A stretch of 64,000 nucleotides of DNA. It comes from Prochlorococcus sp. RS04. GTDB lineage: Bacteria > Cyanobacteriota > Cyanobacteriia > PCC-6307 > Cyanobiaceae. Where the stretch lies: assembly GCF_001989455.1 (NCBI RefSeq), contig NZ_CP018346.1:1240001-1304000 (forward strand), read 5' to 3'. Both the position numbers and the translations under genes were made by a program. Each line of letters starts with the position of its first letter. Position 1 is the stretch's first letter. Below are positions 45,512-55,677 of the stretch, piece by piece. The notes under the pieces are model-generated. The model saw only the letters and a program-made list of their open reading frames with translations. It was not told the DNA's origin and searched no databases.

Positions 45512-46429
45512 CTAAAACTTCTCGTATTCTTTTCTATTCATTAGCATGTATGGACTATTGCCAATATTACTTAGATATCTTGTTAAACCATAAATTGAAG
45601 CTAGAGCAATTTTTTTTCTTGATCTCCTGCAAGACAGAGGATAACCAAAATTCCTTGCATTTTTTTTCTTAATAGATAACTTTTTTTTATAATTTGTTGT
45701 TTCTATAGATTCTGATATCCCATTCCCTCCCATTAATAATTCATTAGGACAATAATGCGCTGTAATTGATTTTCTTGAAAACCCTGGTTCTTTCTGAGAT
45801 GATGAGCCATGGATAAGTAGAGGATGCCAAATCAATACATCTCCTTTTTTTAAAAAAATGTTTTTCTTCTTAAATTTCTTTTGGTTTAATTTTGTCCATT
45901 CAATTAGCTGATTATGATCAAGATTAATCCAAGATTTTGAAGAATTCTTATGAGACTTTGGATAAACATGAAAAGAGCCACCTTTCCCATCAATGTCTTC
46001 TAAAGCAACCCATACTGCAAGTAGACTTCCAGGAGGGTTTGTATCTAAATACCAAGAATCAATATGATCAATAGTACCGGTAGATTTATCAAAAAGCATA
46101 TTTTGCCACATAGTAAATTCTTTAAAATAAGATAGTTTTGATAATGCATTTTTGATATCTGAGGATTGCAATATGTCTCTACCTGCTTTACCAAATCTAT
46201 ATGCCCAAAGGATGTCAGTGAAATTATGGAATGAAGTATTTAAGAGATTAAATTCATCTAAATCATTTTTAACTCTTCTATAGTTGTGTTCAGATTGAGA
46301 AAAGTATAATAAATTATTTTTTTTAAATTTATCTAATTCATCTAATAGCGAATCGATCTTTGCATTAGATATTAACTTAGGGAAAATTACATATCCATTT
46401 TCCTTATATTGATCAAAAAGATTAATCAT
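45512..46429 (-). CDS. PhyH-type Fe(II)/2-oxoglutarate oxygenase
   Basis: This protein has IDHIDSWYLD for the first iron-binding His and Asp, then LLAVWVALEDIDGKGGSF, and WHPLLIHGSSSQ for the second His. It is a phytanoyl-CoA dioxygenase-family oxygenase. I take the ATG at 46429 (MINLFDQYKENGY, 305 residues) since aaagga lies at proper distance before it; an ATG 18 bp upstream would add six residues without sense. It is unrelated in detail to the PhyH protein at 39518. Substrate unknown. Confidence 0.78.
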   Translation of the reverse strand: MINLFDQYKENGYVIFPKLISNAKIDSLLDELDKFKKNNLLYFSQSEHNYRRVKNDLDEFNLLNTSFHNFTDILWAYRFGKAGRDILQSSDIKNALSKLSYFKEFTMWQNMLFDKSTGTIDHIDSWYLDTNPPGSLLAVWVALEDIDGKGGSFHVYPKSHKNSSKSWINLDHNQLIEWTKLNQKKFKKKNIFLKKGDVLIWHPLLIHGSSSQKEPGFSRKSITAHYCPNELLMGGNGISESIETTNYKKKLSIKKKNARNFGYPLSCRRSRKKIALASIYGLTRYLSNIGNSPYMLMNRKEYEKF

Positions 46430-46788
46430 CAAATTTCCTTTGCTCACGTAGTAATTTTACTTTAATAAAAATTTTGTTTCATTTAAAATTTACTTTAACT
46501 TAAAAGTTTCAGAACTAAAAATTACTTAAATTTTATACACACTTAAATAAAATTTTGTGATATAAATTCTTTCATTATTTACGTTTTTATAAATTTAATT
46601 TTTATAATGTTTTATTTATAAAACTCAAATCTTAATATTCTATAAAGTTTATTTGAATATTTTTATAATAAATAATTTTTTATTTATTTTTTTAATAAAA
46701 TAAATGAAATTTTGAGTAAAAGTTGTATGCTTTTATATAATCAGCCTTTTTGGGTTGTAATCTATTATTTAAAGATAGCGCTTTTATT
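46430..46788. other. Gene-free AT-rich gap, divergent promoter region
   Basis: This interval separates the minus-strand PhyH gene from the large plus-strand polysaccharide operon and must contain the promoters of both. It is extremely AT-rich, with long A and T runs. No tRNA, repeat or convincing hairpin is seen. Confidence 0.5.
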
Positions 46789-47976
46789 TTGAAACCAGTT
46801 ATTTGTATAGCAGCTTATAATCGCCCAGATTCTTTAAAAAATTTACTTAATTCTATTAATAATGCTTTCTATCCATTTAATGTTAGTTTAATAATTTCTA
46901 TTGAATATGGGGCACCTGCAGAGATCATAAAATTAGCAAAAGAATTCAATCATCCCAAATTAAATAAAGATATTATTATTAGAAAGGAAAGGCTAGGTTG
47001 TAGAAAACATATTTTGGCATGCGGAAATTTAACTTCAAAATATGAAAGTATAATTTTGTTAGAGGATGATTTAATTGTTGATAAATATTTCTATATTTAT
47101 TCCTTAAATGCTGTTTTAGAATATTCAAAATCTCCTGATATTGCTGGAATTGCTCTTTACTCTTACAACCAAAATGAATTAAAAGGGATACCCTTTTATC
47201 CTCTAAATAATGGTTTTTCTACATATTTTATGCAATTTCCTTGTTCATGGGGGCAAGTTTGGACTAGAAGTCAATGGGAACCTTTTTACTCTTGGTATTT
47301 AACAATGGATGAAGATAAATTAAATAACATTTATGGATTACCAAAAGAAATAAAGAAATGGACCAAGCATTCATGGAAAAAGTTTTTTGCTGCATATCTT
47401 CTTATATTTAGAAAGTTAATCATTTATCCTTATCAAACGTTTAGCACAAATTCCTCAGGAGCAGGTGGAACGCATTATGCGTTTAAAACTAACTCTTTTC
47501 AAGTACCCTTAAATTTAAATGAAAGAAATCCTCCAGATTTTAATTTTGTACCAGTGCTTGATAAAAAAGTATGTTATGACATTTTTTTTGAACCAATCGG
47601 AGACCATATTTTTTCTGAATTAAATATAGATAAAAGAAGTTTAGAAATCGATTTGCAAGGATACAAACCTTACTTTCTTTTAAAGAAAAAAAAATATGTA
47701 CTAACAAGTAAACCTGTTTCAAGGTATATTAAAATATTTCAATTAGATTTTTTACCTCCAGAAATTAATATAAAATTTAACAAGTTAGAAAAAAATAATG
47801 ACTTCTATCTTGCAGAGTCTAAATATCTTATTTATTTACCACTATGGATAGTAACTTCAAAATATTTGTCTAAATTACCAGTTTTTAATTCATTAAGACC
47901 ATTTAATATCTTTTGCCTTCTCTCAATTTTATTTAAAAGATTTAGTAATAAAATTACATACTTAATTAATAAATAA
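46789..47976 (+). CDS. Glycosyltransferase, GT2-like
   Basis: From a TTG at 46789 this protein starts MKPVICIAAYNRPDSLK, the normal beginning of a GT-A transferase; an earlier TTG at 46750 adds 13 residues of unlikely sequence. The metal-binding site is LLEDDLIV near 95, and GTHYAF with a long helical tail follows. The C-terminal 150 residues may contact the membrane. It starts the plus-strand operon of polymer assembly genes. Confidence 0.75.
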   Translation: MKPVICIAAYNRPDSLKNLLNSINNAFYPFNVSLIISIEYGAPAEIIKLAKEFNHPKLNKDIIIRKERLGCRKHILACGNLTSKYESIILLEDDLIVDKYFYIYSLNAVLEYSKSPDIAGIALYSYNQNELKGIPFYPLNNGFSTYFMQFPCSWGQVWTRSQWEPFYSWYLTMDEDKLNNIYGLPKEIKKWTKHSWKKFFAAYLLIFRKLIIYPYQTFSTNSSGAGGTHYAFKTNSFQVPLNLNERNPPDFNFVPVLDKKVCYDIFFEPIGDHIFSELNIDKRSLEIDLQGYKPYFLLKKKKYVLTSKPVSRYIKIFQLDFLPPEINIKFNKLEKNNDFYLAESKYLIYLPLWIVTSKYLSKLPVFNSLRPFNIFCLLSILFKRFSNKITYLINK

Positions 47977-48024
47977 ACATAAAGATAAAGTATTATAAAG
48001 ACGTTATTGTTGTTTAATTAAAAG

Positions 48025-49116
48025 TTGCAAAAAAATAAATTTAAAAAGTATATAACAACAAATAATTTATTAATTTTGTACATATTTTTAATATGTATTG
48101 TTCCTTTTTTTGACTACACCTTAATTGGTTATTTAGGTATTTCAACTACAAGGGGATATTTGCTTACGTTTGGCCTATATTTTTCCATGGCTTTCGGTAT
48201 ATTTATTGGAAACAATTTTGGAAAATACATAAAAAAAAGGAGATTGGTTAATAATCAGTTATTAGAAATAAGTCTTTTTTATATTCCATTACTAGCAATT
48301 TCTGGAATGATTGGTATTGCATTATTTACTTTCAAACCAGGATTAACTTTTGAATATCAGCCATATATGGAATTTGCGGAATATTTAAAAGGCAGAGCAA
48401 TAATACATTTGTTACCTGCTGGCTTAGTATATAAATTAAATACTAACTCAATAAATAAAAGGACACTATATTATACGGTAATAATTGCTATACTTTATGT
48501 TTTTTTATATGGAGAAAGGGCATACATAGTTCCATTTTGCGGAATACTTCTAATAAATTTAAATAGAAAAAATTTACTAAACTTTGGAAAATTGATAAAT
48601 TATACTTTCTATTCTATTTTCATATTTATTCTTGTAGAACTTTCTCGATCATGGGTAGTTGTTCGTCTTGTAGCTAATGAACTTAATTTATTTGAAGCAA
48701 TAAGACTATCTTTTTTGAGACTTGGAGTATATTATGCAGACACTTTTTTTAAAATATCGGCTTGCCTGGATAATACTCAATACAATTCAATTATGAAAGG
48801 TTGCAGAAGCGTAAGTTTAGATTGGTATACAACAACATTAACTAATAGAGGTTTTATATCTTATATTTTTCCTAATCTTCCATATTTATACATTCTTGCT
48901 TTACTTTTTATATTCTCTTATATTACCTCAAAAATAATAAAAAGTTATGAAAAATCTAACTACTTAGGATGGGACTCATTAATAGCTCCTTATCTTTTCA
49001 CAGCATTTATTGAAATTCCAAGATGGGATTATCCACTAAGAATTCGCTTTTGGATGATATTCCCAATTTTAATTTTTTTATCATACACCTCATCAAAAAG
49101 TGAATATTATGAATAA
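48025..49116 (+). CDS. Putative O-antigen/oligosaccharide polymerase (Wzy-like)
   Basis: This 363-residue protein has about ten hydrophobic spans with short loops, basic cytoplasmic-side ends, and a larger loop between spans near the C-terminal half containing CLDNTQYNSIMKGCRS. Such proteins in sugar loci are usually Wzy polymerases that join repeat units. No sequence signature proves it, as Wzy enzymes are very divergent. The start is TTG at 48025. The end overlaps the next ORF start region. It is the only polymerase candidate here. Confidence 0.6.
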   Translation: MQKNKFKKYITTNNLLILYIFLICIVPFFDYTLIGYLGISTTRGYLLTFGLYFSMAFGIFIGNNFGKYIKKRRLVNNQLLEISLFYIPLLAISGMIGIALFTFKPGLTFEYQPYMEFAEYLKGRAIIHLLPAGLVYKLNTNSINKRTLYYTVIIAILYVFLYGERAYIVPFCGILLINLNRKNLLNFGKLINYTFYSIFIFILVELSRSWVVVRLVANELNLFEAIRLSFLRLGVYYADTFFKISACLDNTQYNSIMKGCRSVSLDWYTTTLTNRGFISYIFPNLPYLYILALLFIFSYITSKIIKSYEKSNYLGWDSLIAPYLFTAFIEIPRWDYPLRIRFWMIFPILIFLSYTSSKSEYYE

Positions 49117-49852
49117 TTATATTTTTACAGTTGTTGTTTCTCTACATAATATGAAAAGTGAATTAGCAGATTTTATTCAATGGTTCAAAGATGAGCAAGA
49201 AAATATAAAAAACATTTTTTATATTATTAAAGATACAGGTTATAATTTTGAAACTCTAAAAAAAATTAAAAATTATAAAAACATTCTCATAATATCTGAG
49301 CCTGATAATTCTTTATATGAAGCGTGGAATAGAGTTCTACCTTTAGTTAAAACTAATTATGTAATGTTTCATGGTATTTCAGATCGTATTTCACATGTCC
49401 CAATAAATCTTCAAAATTATTTAAAAATTTCAACATCAGATGTTATTTATTTTGATTTTATAGGTAATAGCAACAAAATTTATAAATTAAAAAATGTTAA
49501 TCAAAAATTCGCTTTACAGAAATTCCCTATAAATTTAAAATTTTGTTTTTCATGTTCGCTTATTAAAAAAGAGTCTTTATTAAAAAATCCTTTTAATTGT
49601 AATTATGAATATAAAATCCTTGGAGATTTAGACTGGATTATTAGAAATAAAAAAAACTTAGAATTTAGATATTACGCTACTTTACCATTTCTTATTTTTG
49701 ATACTTCAGGATGTAGTAAAAATTACAAGTTTTTCAATGTTAGATTAAAAGAATATTTAAATATTATTAATTCAAATAATTATAGTTTTATTCACTATGT
49801 TGTTTACTTTTTGGGCACCTTTATTAAAACTATCATATTTAAATCTTTATAA
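49109..49852 (+). CDS. Glycosyltransferase, GT2-like
   Basis: From the ATG at 49109 the protein has 247 residues and begins MNNYIFTVVVSLHNMK, a GT2-like strand-loop start. The middle shows SEPDNSLYEAWNRVLPLV, characteristic of transferases of the WcaA/GT2 type (D.G.YDAWN). ILGDLDWIIR resembles the ED-type acceptor motif. A GTG at 49100 is an alternative start in frame and overlaps the polymerase gene by 17 bp. Likely one of the repeat-unit transferases. Confidence 0.72.
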   Translation: MNNYIFTVVVSLHNMKSELADFIQWFKDEQENIKNIFYIIKDTGYNFETLKKIKNYKNILIISEPDNSLYEAWNRVLPLVKTNYVMFHGISDRISHVPINLQNYLKISTSDVIYFDFIGNSNKIYKLKNVNQKFALQKFPINLKFCFSCSLIKKESLLKNPFNCNYEYKILGDLDWIIRNKKNLEFRYYATLPFLIFDTSGCSKNYKFFNVRLKEYLNIINSNNYSFIHYVVYFLGTFIKTIIFKSL

Positions 49853-49917
49853 AATTTATGATATTTGGCTTCTTATTAATCGCATGAATATTAAATTAAA
49901 CGATATCTATTGTAGTT

Positions 49918-51054
49918 ATGACTAAATATCAATCCCAAAAATTTGTTAAACATATTTTATTTGTTATTACACGCTCAGATGATATTGGAGGTGCTCATAT
50001 TTATTTAAGAGATTTAGCATATTGGCTTCAAAGTAGAAAATATAAGATATCAATTATAGTAGGCGGTCATGGTAAATATATAAATCATCTTAGAGAAATT
50101 GGACTTAATGTCTTCCCAATTTCATCTTTAGGACGCCAAATTAATTTTTCAAAAGATATTAAATCTATTTTTAGATTATTTTTATTAATAAAAAATCTTA
50201 AACCAGATTTGATTTCAGTTCATTCAGCAAAAACTGGAATTTTAATTAGATTTCTTGGTATTTTCAAATTAATACCAAAATGTATTTTTACTGCCCATGG
50301 GTGGTCTTTTGCCGAAGGTGTTGGTAAATTATCCTTTTTCTATAGATTACTAGAGACATTTTTTGCTTATGTTCCCCAGAAAATAATAACAGTTTGCAAA
50401 TCAGATTATAATCTGGCTTTAAATTTTAGAATATGTTCAAAAGAAAAACTCATTTACATTCATAATGGGATTAAGGATTTAAATAAGTACAACCCAAAAT
50501 TTTATAAGCAAAATGAACCAATCAAATTAATAATGACGGCAAGATTTGAGAATCAAAAGGATCATCTTACATTAATTAAAAGCCTCTCACTTTTAAAAAA
50601 CTATAATTGGAATTTAAAGTTATTAGGTAAAGGCCCACTTCAACAATCAATAAAAGTTAAACTTAAGGATCTAAATATTTCGGAAAGAGTAGAATTTTTA
50701 GGATGGAAAAATAATGTTGCAGATTTTTTAGAAAATTCGGATATATATTTACTAATTACAAAATGGGAAGGTTTTCCTATAAGCATTTTAGAAGCCTTGA
50801 GGGCAGGATTACCAATAATCGCTACAGATGTTGGGGGAATTTCAGAAAGTGTTAAAAATGGAGAAAATGGCTTTTTAGTAAAAAAAGGTGATCATTTGGA
50901 ATTAAAAAAATATCTTGAATTATTTTTTAAAAAACCAAATCTTATAAAAGAATTCGGATTGAAAAGCAGGAAATTATATTGTGAAAATTTTAAATTTATA
51001 AAAATGGCAGAAAAAACTGAGAAAATATACAATGAAGTTATTGAAAATGATTAA
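49918..51054 (+). CDS. Glycosyltransferase, GT4 family
   Basis: This 378-residue GT-B enzyme has the N-terminal GGAHIYLRDLAYWL motif, VHSAKTGIL and FTAHGWSF in the acceptor domain, and the family donor motif KWEGFPISILEALRAGLPIIATDVGG near residue 280. All main residues (Glu, EAL, G) are intact. It likely adds a hexose in the assembly of the repeat unit on the lipid carrier. It is in the operon between a GT2 enzyme and the initiating transferase. Confidence 0.93.
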   Translation: MTKYQSQKFVKHILFVITRSDDIGGAHIYLRDLAYWLQSRKYKISIIVGGHGKYINHLREIGLNVFPISSLGRQINFSKDIKSIFRLFLLIKNLKPDLISVHSAKTGILIRFLGIFKLIPKCIFTAHGWSFAEGVGKLSFFYRLLETFFAYVPQKIITVCKSDYNLALNFRICSKEKLIYIHNGIKDLNKYNPKFYKQNEPIKLIMTARFENQKDHLTLIKSLSLLKNYNWNLKLLGKGPLQQSIKVKLKDLNISERVEFLGWKNNVADFLENSDIYLLITKWEGFPISILEALRAGLPIIATDVGGISESVKNGENGFLVKKGDHLELKKYLELFFKKPNLIKEFGLKSRKLYCENFKFIKMAEKTEKIYNEVIEND

Positions 51055-51146
51055 TCTCGAAATTAAAAAAATAAATATTGTAATATTTCTCTTTAAAATT
51101 TATAAGTATTTATCAAACCAAATGTAATATATTAAAAAATGATTTT

Positions 51147-52523
51147 ATGAATAATCATACTAGAAATATTCCATGGCTTAAATCAAGAAAACAAATAATT
51201 TTATTTATATTTATAGACTTTTTTTTCTTGACTATTGTTAATAGTATATTTTTTAAAGAAATATTTTTAAATAACAAAAATGGACATTTTGAAACAATAA
51301 TAAATTATTTACTTTATTACCTTGCATGGACTTGTGTAGCCTACATCACGGGAAGATATCATTTTTATCAAACCAAATTATTAATAAATAATTTCTACTA
51401 CTATTTTTTTATAATTTTTTGCCCTTCATTTTTATTTGTGTTTATTATAGATCCCTTTTTAAATATATTTACATCCTTAGCAATAACTGAAATTTTGAAA
51501 GTTTCTAGGATCCAATTATTCTTAAATTTTTCTATAATAACTTTTTTTATTCAGCTTCCATTTCGAATCTTAATCCTTAATTTTTTTAATAGTAAAAAAA
51601 GTAAATGGTTTGTTTTATCAGATAAAGTACTTTTCAACGATTTAAAAAAATGGAGTAAAAATAACCTTAAGAAAATTAGTTTTTACTTAATAGACTCAGA
51701 AAATATTAAAAACCTAGATTTGCAAAAAACAGAAGGGCTCGTGATAAATGAATTGAGTTCTTTTAAAAAAAACGATTTAAATTTAATAAATCAAATATCA
51801 GAAAAAGGAATTGAAGTTATTGATTCTGTTAATTGGTGCGAAATAAATATGCAAAAATTGCCTTCCAAATTATTAATTAATAATCAATACCTTGATAAAA
51901 ATTTACTATCAAAACACAATGGAGTTGAATTAAGAATTAAAAGAATTGGAGATATATCACTTGCTTTATTAATAAGTATTTTAAGCTTACCCTTTGTTTT
52001 ATTAGCTTTGATTCTTATTAAATTAGAAGATAATGGTCCTCTTTTTTATCAACAAGAAAGAGTTGGGAAGGACGGAAAAATTTTTAAGATTACAAAATTA
52101 AGAACAATGAAACCTAACTCAGAATCAAATGGAGCTGAATGGTCAAAAAAAGGTGATCATCGAGTTACAAGAATTGGGCAAATACTACGAAAAACTAGAA
52201 TCGATGAAATACCTCAGTTAATATCAATTATTTCTGGAGACATGAGTTTAATAGGACCTCGTCCTGAAAGATTATTTTTCATTAAAATTTTAGAAAAAGA
52301 AATTCCGTTATTTTCAAAGAGAACTTTAATAAGACCAGGATTAAGTGGCTGGGCACAAGTAAATTATCCTTATGGAGCATCAGTTGAAGATTCTGAAATA
52401 AAATTAAGCTATGACTTGTTTTACATAAGACATTTTTCTATTTTTTTAGATTTTCTAATTTTATTTAAGACCATAAAATTAGTATTTAATTTGAAAGGCA
52501 GCAATCCTGGTGAGGAAATTTAA
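51147..52523 (+). CDS. Undecaprenyl-phosphate sugar phosphotransferase (WcaJ/WbaP-type)
   Basis: This 458-residue polyisoprenyl-phosphate hexose-1-phosphate transferase starts a lipid-linked repeat unit. The N-terminal half has four or five membrane spans; the C-terminal catalytic part has RIKRIGDISLALLIS (membrane re-entrant), YQQERVGKDGKIFKITKLRTM, RKTRIDEIPQLISIISGDMS, LIGPRPE and GLSGWAQVNYPYG. It is one of two such initiators in the window; the other is at the right edge. The middle of the protein is shorter than in E. coli WcaJ. Sugar specificity not readable. Confidence 0.93.
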   Translation: MNNHTRNIPWLKSRKQIILFIFIDFFFLTIVNSIFFKEIFLNNKNGHFETIINYLLYYLAWTCVAYITGRYHFYQTKLLINNFYYYFFIIFCPSFLFVFIIDPFLNIFTSLAITEILKVSRIQLFLNFSIITFFIQLPFRILILNFFNSKKSKWFVLSDKVLFNDLKKWSKNNLKKISFYLIDSENIKNLDLQKTEGLVINELSSFKKNDLNLINQISEKGIEVIDSVNWCEINMQKLPSKLLINNQYLDKNLLSKHNGVELRIKRIGDISLALLISILSLPFVLLALILIKLEDNGPLFYQQERVGKDGKIFKITKLRTMKPNSESNGAEWSKKGDHRVTRIGQILRKTRIDEIPQLISIISGDMSLIGPRPERLFFIKILEKEIPLFSKRTLIRPGLSGWAQVNYPYGASVEDSEIKLSYDLFYIRHFSIFLDFLILFKTIKLVFNLKGSNPGEEI

Positions 52524-52580
52524 AAACTAAAAATTTTTTGAGAAATTATAAGTTATAATAAATCATGATTTAGATAAAAC

Positions 52581-53738
52581 TTGCTTAATAGATTCTCTAT
52601 ATTTTTATTTATTCTTTTATTTTTTGTTGGAAATGTAATGCCAATAATTTCAAAAGATAATACTTTAGAAAAAAATTCAACCTCTTTAACAATAGATTAT
52701 CTAAATAGGTCGTCGGGGAATGATTATATTCTTGGGCCAGGAGATAATTTAAAACTAATAGTGTCTAGATTCTATCCAGAACTTACATCTTTTTTTACTA
52801 TAGATGGAGAGGGCAATGCTAATATACCAAAACTCAGTAGAGTCTATTTAGATAAACTAACAGTCAAAGAAGCCACGCAATTATTAAATGAAGCATATAA
52901 GAAATTCGTTAAATATCCAAATGTAGAAATACAAATAATTAGATACCGTCCAGTTAATATTTTTGTGTCAGGTGAGGTTGAGAATCCTGGGAATCAAATA
53001 TTAACTGGCTCTTTATCTATACAAGAATTTATTACCAACAATTCCAAAGATTCAGACTCTTCTATAAATGATAATAATAATTTAGATTCATTTAATACAC
53101 AAGATAATTATCAAACAAACTATTTCCCTAAAGTATTTGATGCTCTAAGAAGTGTTGGAGGAATTACTCAATTTACAGACTTATCGAATATACAAATTAT
53201 ACGTAAACAAAGTATTTCAAATGGTGGAGGGAGTAAGATTGCGACTGTTAACTTCGAAAATATGTTATTAAATGGAGATAACACAGGAAACATCAGGATA
53301 TATGATGGAGATATAATAAAAGTTGGCAAGAGTAATGTAACTAATACAGAAATTTTACAGAAATCAATACTATCAAAAATTACATCAAAGTTCGCAAATG
53401 TTTTTGTATCAGGAAGAGTTGAAAGGCCTGGGAATATAAAAGTTTCCAGAGCAGGTTCCCTTTCTGATGCAATTGATATGGCTGGCGGAACAAAAGTTTT
53501 AAAAGGTCCTATTACCTTTATAAGATTTGAAAATAACGGATCAATTGATAAAAGGAAATTTGCATTTAACCCAAGAAAAGAAAGAGGCTCATTTAAAAAT
53601 CCTTTCTTAAAAGATGGAGACATAATCATAGTAGGAAACAGTTTCATTTCATCAACAAATCAAGTTATAAAAGAATTCACTAGTCCTTTTATTGGTATTT
53701 TCTCCACTTATGGATTAATAAAGGCAATATCAGATTAA
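52581..53738 (+). CDS. wza: Polysaccharide export protein Wza
   Basis: This 385-residue protein has an N-terminal signal peptide (about 5-20), then the polysaccharide export domain YILGPGDNLKLIVSRF, VNIFVSGEVENPGNQ near 130, and SLBB-like repeats FVSGRVERPGNIKVSRAG near 275. No lipoprotein cysteine is seen. Wza makes the outer-membrane export channel. The start is TTG at 52581. It is followed by the Wzz/Wzc-like gene 4 bp later, the usual pair. Confidence 0.9.
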   Translation: MLNRFSIFLFILLFFVGNVMPIISKDNTLEKNSTSLTIDYLNRSSGNDYILGPGDNLKLIVSRFYPELTSFFTIDGEGNANIPKLSRVYLDKLTVKEATQLLNEAYKKFVKYPNVEIQIIRYRPVNIFVSGEVENPGNQILTGSLSIQEFITNNSKDSDSSINDNNNLDSFNTQDNYQTNYFPKVFDALRSVGGITQFTDLSNIQIIRKQSISNGGGSKIATVNFENMLLNGDNTGNIRIYDGDIIKVGKSNVTNTEILQKSILSKITSKFANVFVSGRVERPGNIKVSRAGSLSDAIDMAGGTKVLKGPITFIRFENNGSIDKRKFAFNPRKERGSFKNPFLKDGDIIIVGNSFISSTNQVIKEFTSPFIGIFSTYGLIKAISD

Positions 53739-53742
53739 ACCA

Positions 53743-55677
53743 ATGCTATATATTCAGGATAAAGAAAGTAAAAAAAATAATTCAAGTGATCAAGAATTTG
53801 ATATTTTTTTGTTTTTTAAATTTTTACTAAGAAATAAATTTCTAATTGGCAAATTTTCTCTAATTTCATTTTTATTAGGAATAATTTTTTCTTTTACTAT
53901 TAAAAATGTTTATGAAGGACAATTTCAGATAGTTCTAAAAAAAGATGAACAACAAGCTTCTGCGTATGGAAGCTTTCAAAACATAATAGGTCTAGATAAA
54001 ACAAATGATTTAAAAACTGAGGTAGGAATATTAGAGAGTCCCTCATTACTTAAACCTATACTAAAGTACATTTTGTTATCGAAGGATTCAGAGGACATAT
54101 CTAATCTTGATGCAAAGTTTTTTTCTTGGAGAAAAAATAATTTAGATGTGAATCTCCTTAAAGGTACCTCAATTTTAGATATTTCTTATAGAGATGAAGA
54201 TAAAGATTTAATTATACCTGTGCTACAAAAAATGACCTTGGCTTATCAAGATTACTCAGGCAGAACAAAGAGGAGAAGAGAAGAATTAACAAAAACTTTT
54301 TTAATAAATCAAATTGATAAATATCAAAAGAAAAGTTCTGCATCCTTAAAAGCTGCTCAAGATTTCGCTATAGATGAGGATTTAGTATTCAATAATTTAA
54401 ACATCGATGAAAATAGTAATTTAATACAAAATAATTCATTATCAACCACTAACCTTCTTCAAACAAATATAGGTTTCGAGAGAGATAGAGTAAAAGCTGC
54501 TAATCAATTAAAAAAAATTGATCTGCAAATTGAAAAGATCAAAAATCTAAAAGATGAAGTTGATGAACTTATTTACTATGGAGCTTCGATTCCAGCATTA
54601 GCAAAAGAGGGTCTGCCTGATGAGATAAAAGAATCTGAAAATAGATTACTAACTATTAATCAACAACTTGAGAGTATTAAATCATTAAATGAAAATGATC
54701 TAGAAGCCCTTCAATACATAGGAGCAAGTATCCCTGCATTAGTAGAGCAAGGTCTCCCACAAACACTAAAAAATATTGAATCAAATTTAGTTGATTTAAG
54801 AGCTAAATATACTGATGCTGACATCAATATAATTAACTTAATTGAAAAGAGAAAGCTTACAAGCTCACTATTAAGAGAAAGAGCAATAAAATACCTAAAT
54901 GTAGAAAAGACAAATATCTTTTTAAATCGAGAGCCCAGAATAAATCTTCTAAAAGATAGGGCTATAAAGTATTTGAAAGCATTGCGATTAGAGATTGAAG
55001 CAGATATGGAAGCAGTTATGCGTCCAAAAGAAGTTATCTTAAAATATAAAGAATTAATAAGAGAGGCCGCAAGAGATGAAAAAACATTAATTTCTCTTGA
55101 ACAACAACTTCGCATAATTGAATTAGAGGGAGCAAAAACTGAGGATCCTTGGGAACTAATTACAGAACCCACTTTAAAAAATAAACCGGTCGAGCCTTCT
55201 AGAATATTTATCTCATTTAGTTTTTTAGTATTAGGTACGCTTTTGGGCGTAATATTTTCTATTTATAAAAGAAGAAAATCAGATTTAGTTGAAGATTCAC
55301 AAAATTTAGAAAATTTCTTTAATGTCAAAATTATTGAGAATTTAAGTTCAACTGATATAAAATTAGGTTCAACAAAAATATTATTTCTAAAGAAATTTTT
55401 TAATAACCTCTCAGGTGAAAGAACAGTTTTGATCTCACTTGGAGAATTTAAAGAAGAAAATTCTAAAAAATTAAAGAAATTGTTAACTTTAGATAAATCA
55501 AATGATAAAACCTTAATGATTAAATCATCATTAGAATTTATGGATGATACTACAGATTTCGAAAACGCTTTTTTAATAACTAGAGTAGATACATTGAAAT
55601 TTAAGGAAATCAAAGAATTAAGAAAAAGGCTTGATTTCTTAAATTTAAGAATTAAGGGAATTATTCTTATGTATTAA
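53743..55677 (+). CDS. Wzz/Wzc-like chain-length regulator with a degenerate kinase domain
   Basis: This 644-residue co-polymerase has two membrane spans (about 33-52 and 487-506) flanking a large periplasmic coiled-coil region. The beginning has the Wzz-type VYEGQFQIVL and ILESPSLLKPIL. After the second span, 135 residues resemble a BY-kinase in fold order (ISLGEFKEENSKKLKK, ending in IKGIILMY), but the Walker A glycine-lysine loop and the tyrosine-rich tail are missing. Two 15-residue copies, YYGASIPALAKEGLP near 277 and YIGASIPALVEQGLP near 324, mark an internal duplication. Thus it probably sets length without kinase action. Confidence 0.85.
   Translation: MLYIQDKESKKNNSSDQEFDIFLFFKFLLRNKFLIGKFSLISFLLGIIFSFTIKNVYEGQFQIVLKKDEQQASAYGSFQNIIGLDKTNDLKTEVGILESPSLLKPILKYILLSKDSEDISNLDAKFFSWRKNNLDVNLLKGTSILDISYRDEDKDLIIPVLQKMTLAYQDYSGRTKRRREELTKTFLINQIDKYQKKSSASLKAAQDFAIDEDLVFNNLNIDENSNLIQNNSLSTTNLLQTNIGFERDRVKAANQLKKIDLQIEKIKNLKDEVDELIYYGASIPALAKEGLPDEIKESENRLLTINQQLESIKSLNENDLEALQYIGASIPALVEQGLPQTLKNIESNLVDLRAKYTDADINIINLIEKRKLTSSLLRERAIKYLNVEKTNIFLNREPRINLLKDRAIKYLKALRLEIEADMEAVMRPKEVILKYKELIREAARDEKTLISLEQQLRIIELEGAKTEDPWELITEPTLKNKPVEPSRIFISFSFLVLGTLLGVIFSIYKRRKSDLVEDSQNLENFFNVKIIENLSSTDIKLGSTKILFLKKFFNNLSGERTVLISLGEFKEENSKKLKKLLTLDKSNDKTLMIKSSLEFMDDTTDFENAFLITRVDTLKFKEIKELRKRLDFLNLRIKGIILMY

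Noticed and set aside
54711-55172. Antisense ORF opposite the Wzz/Wzc-like gene
   Set aside because: No recognisable protein features; the sense strand has a long coherent coiled-coil protein.
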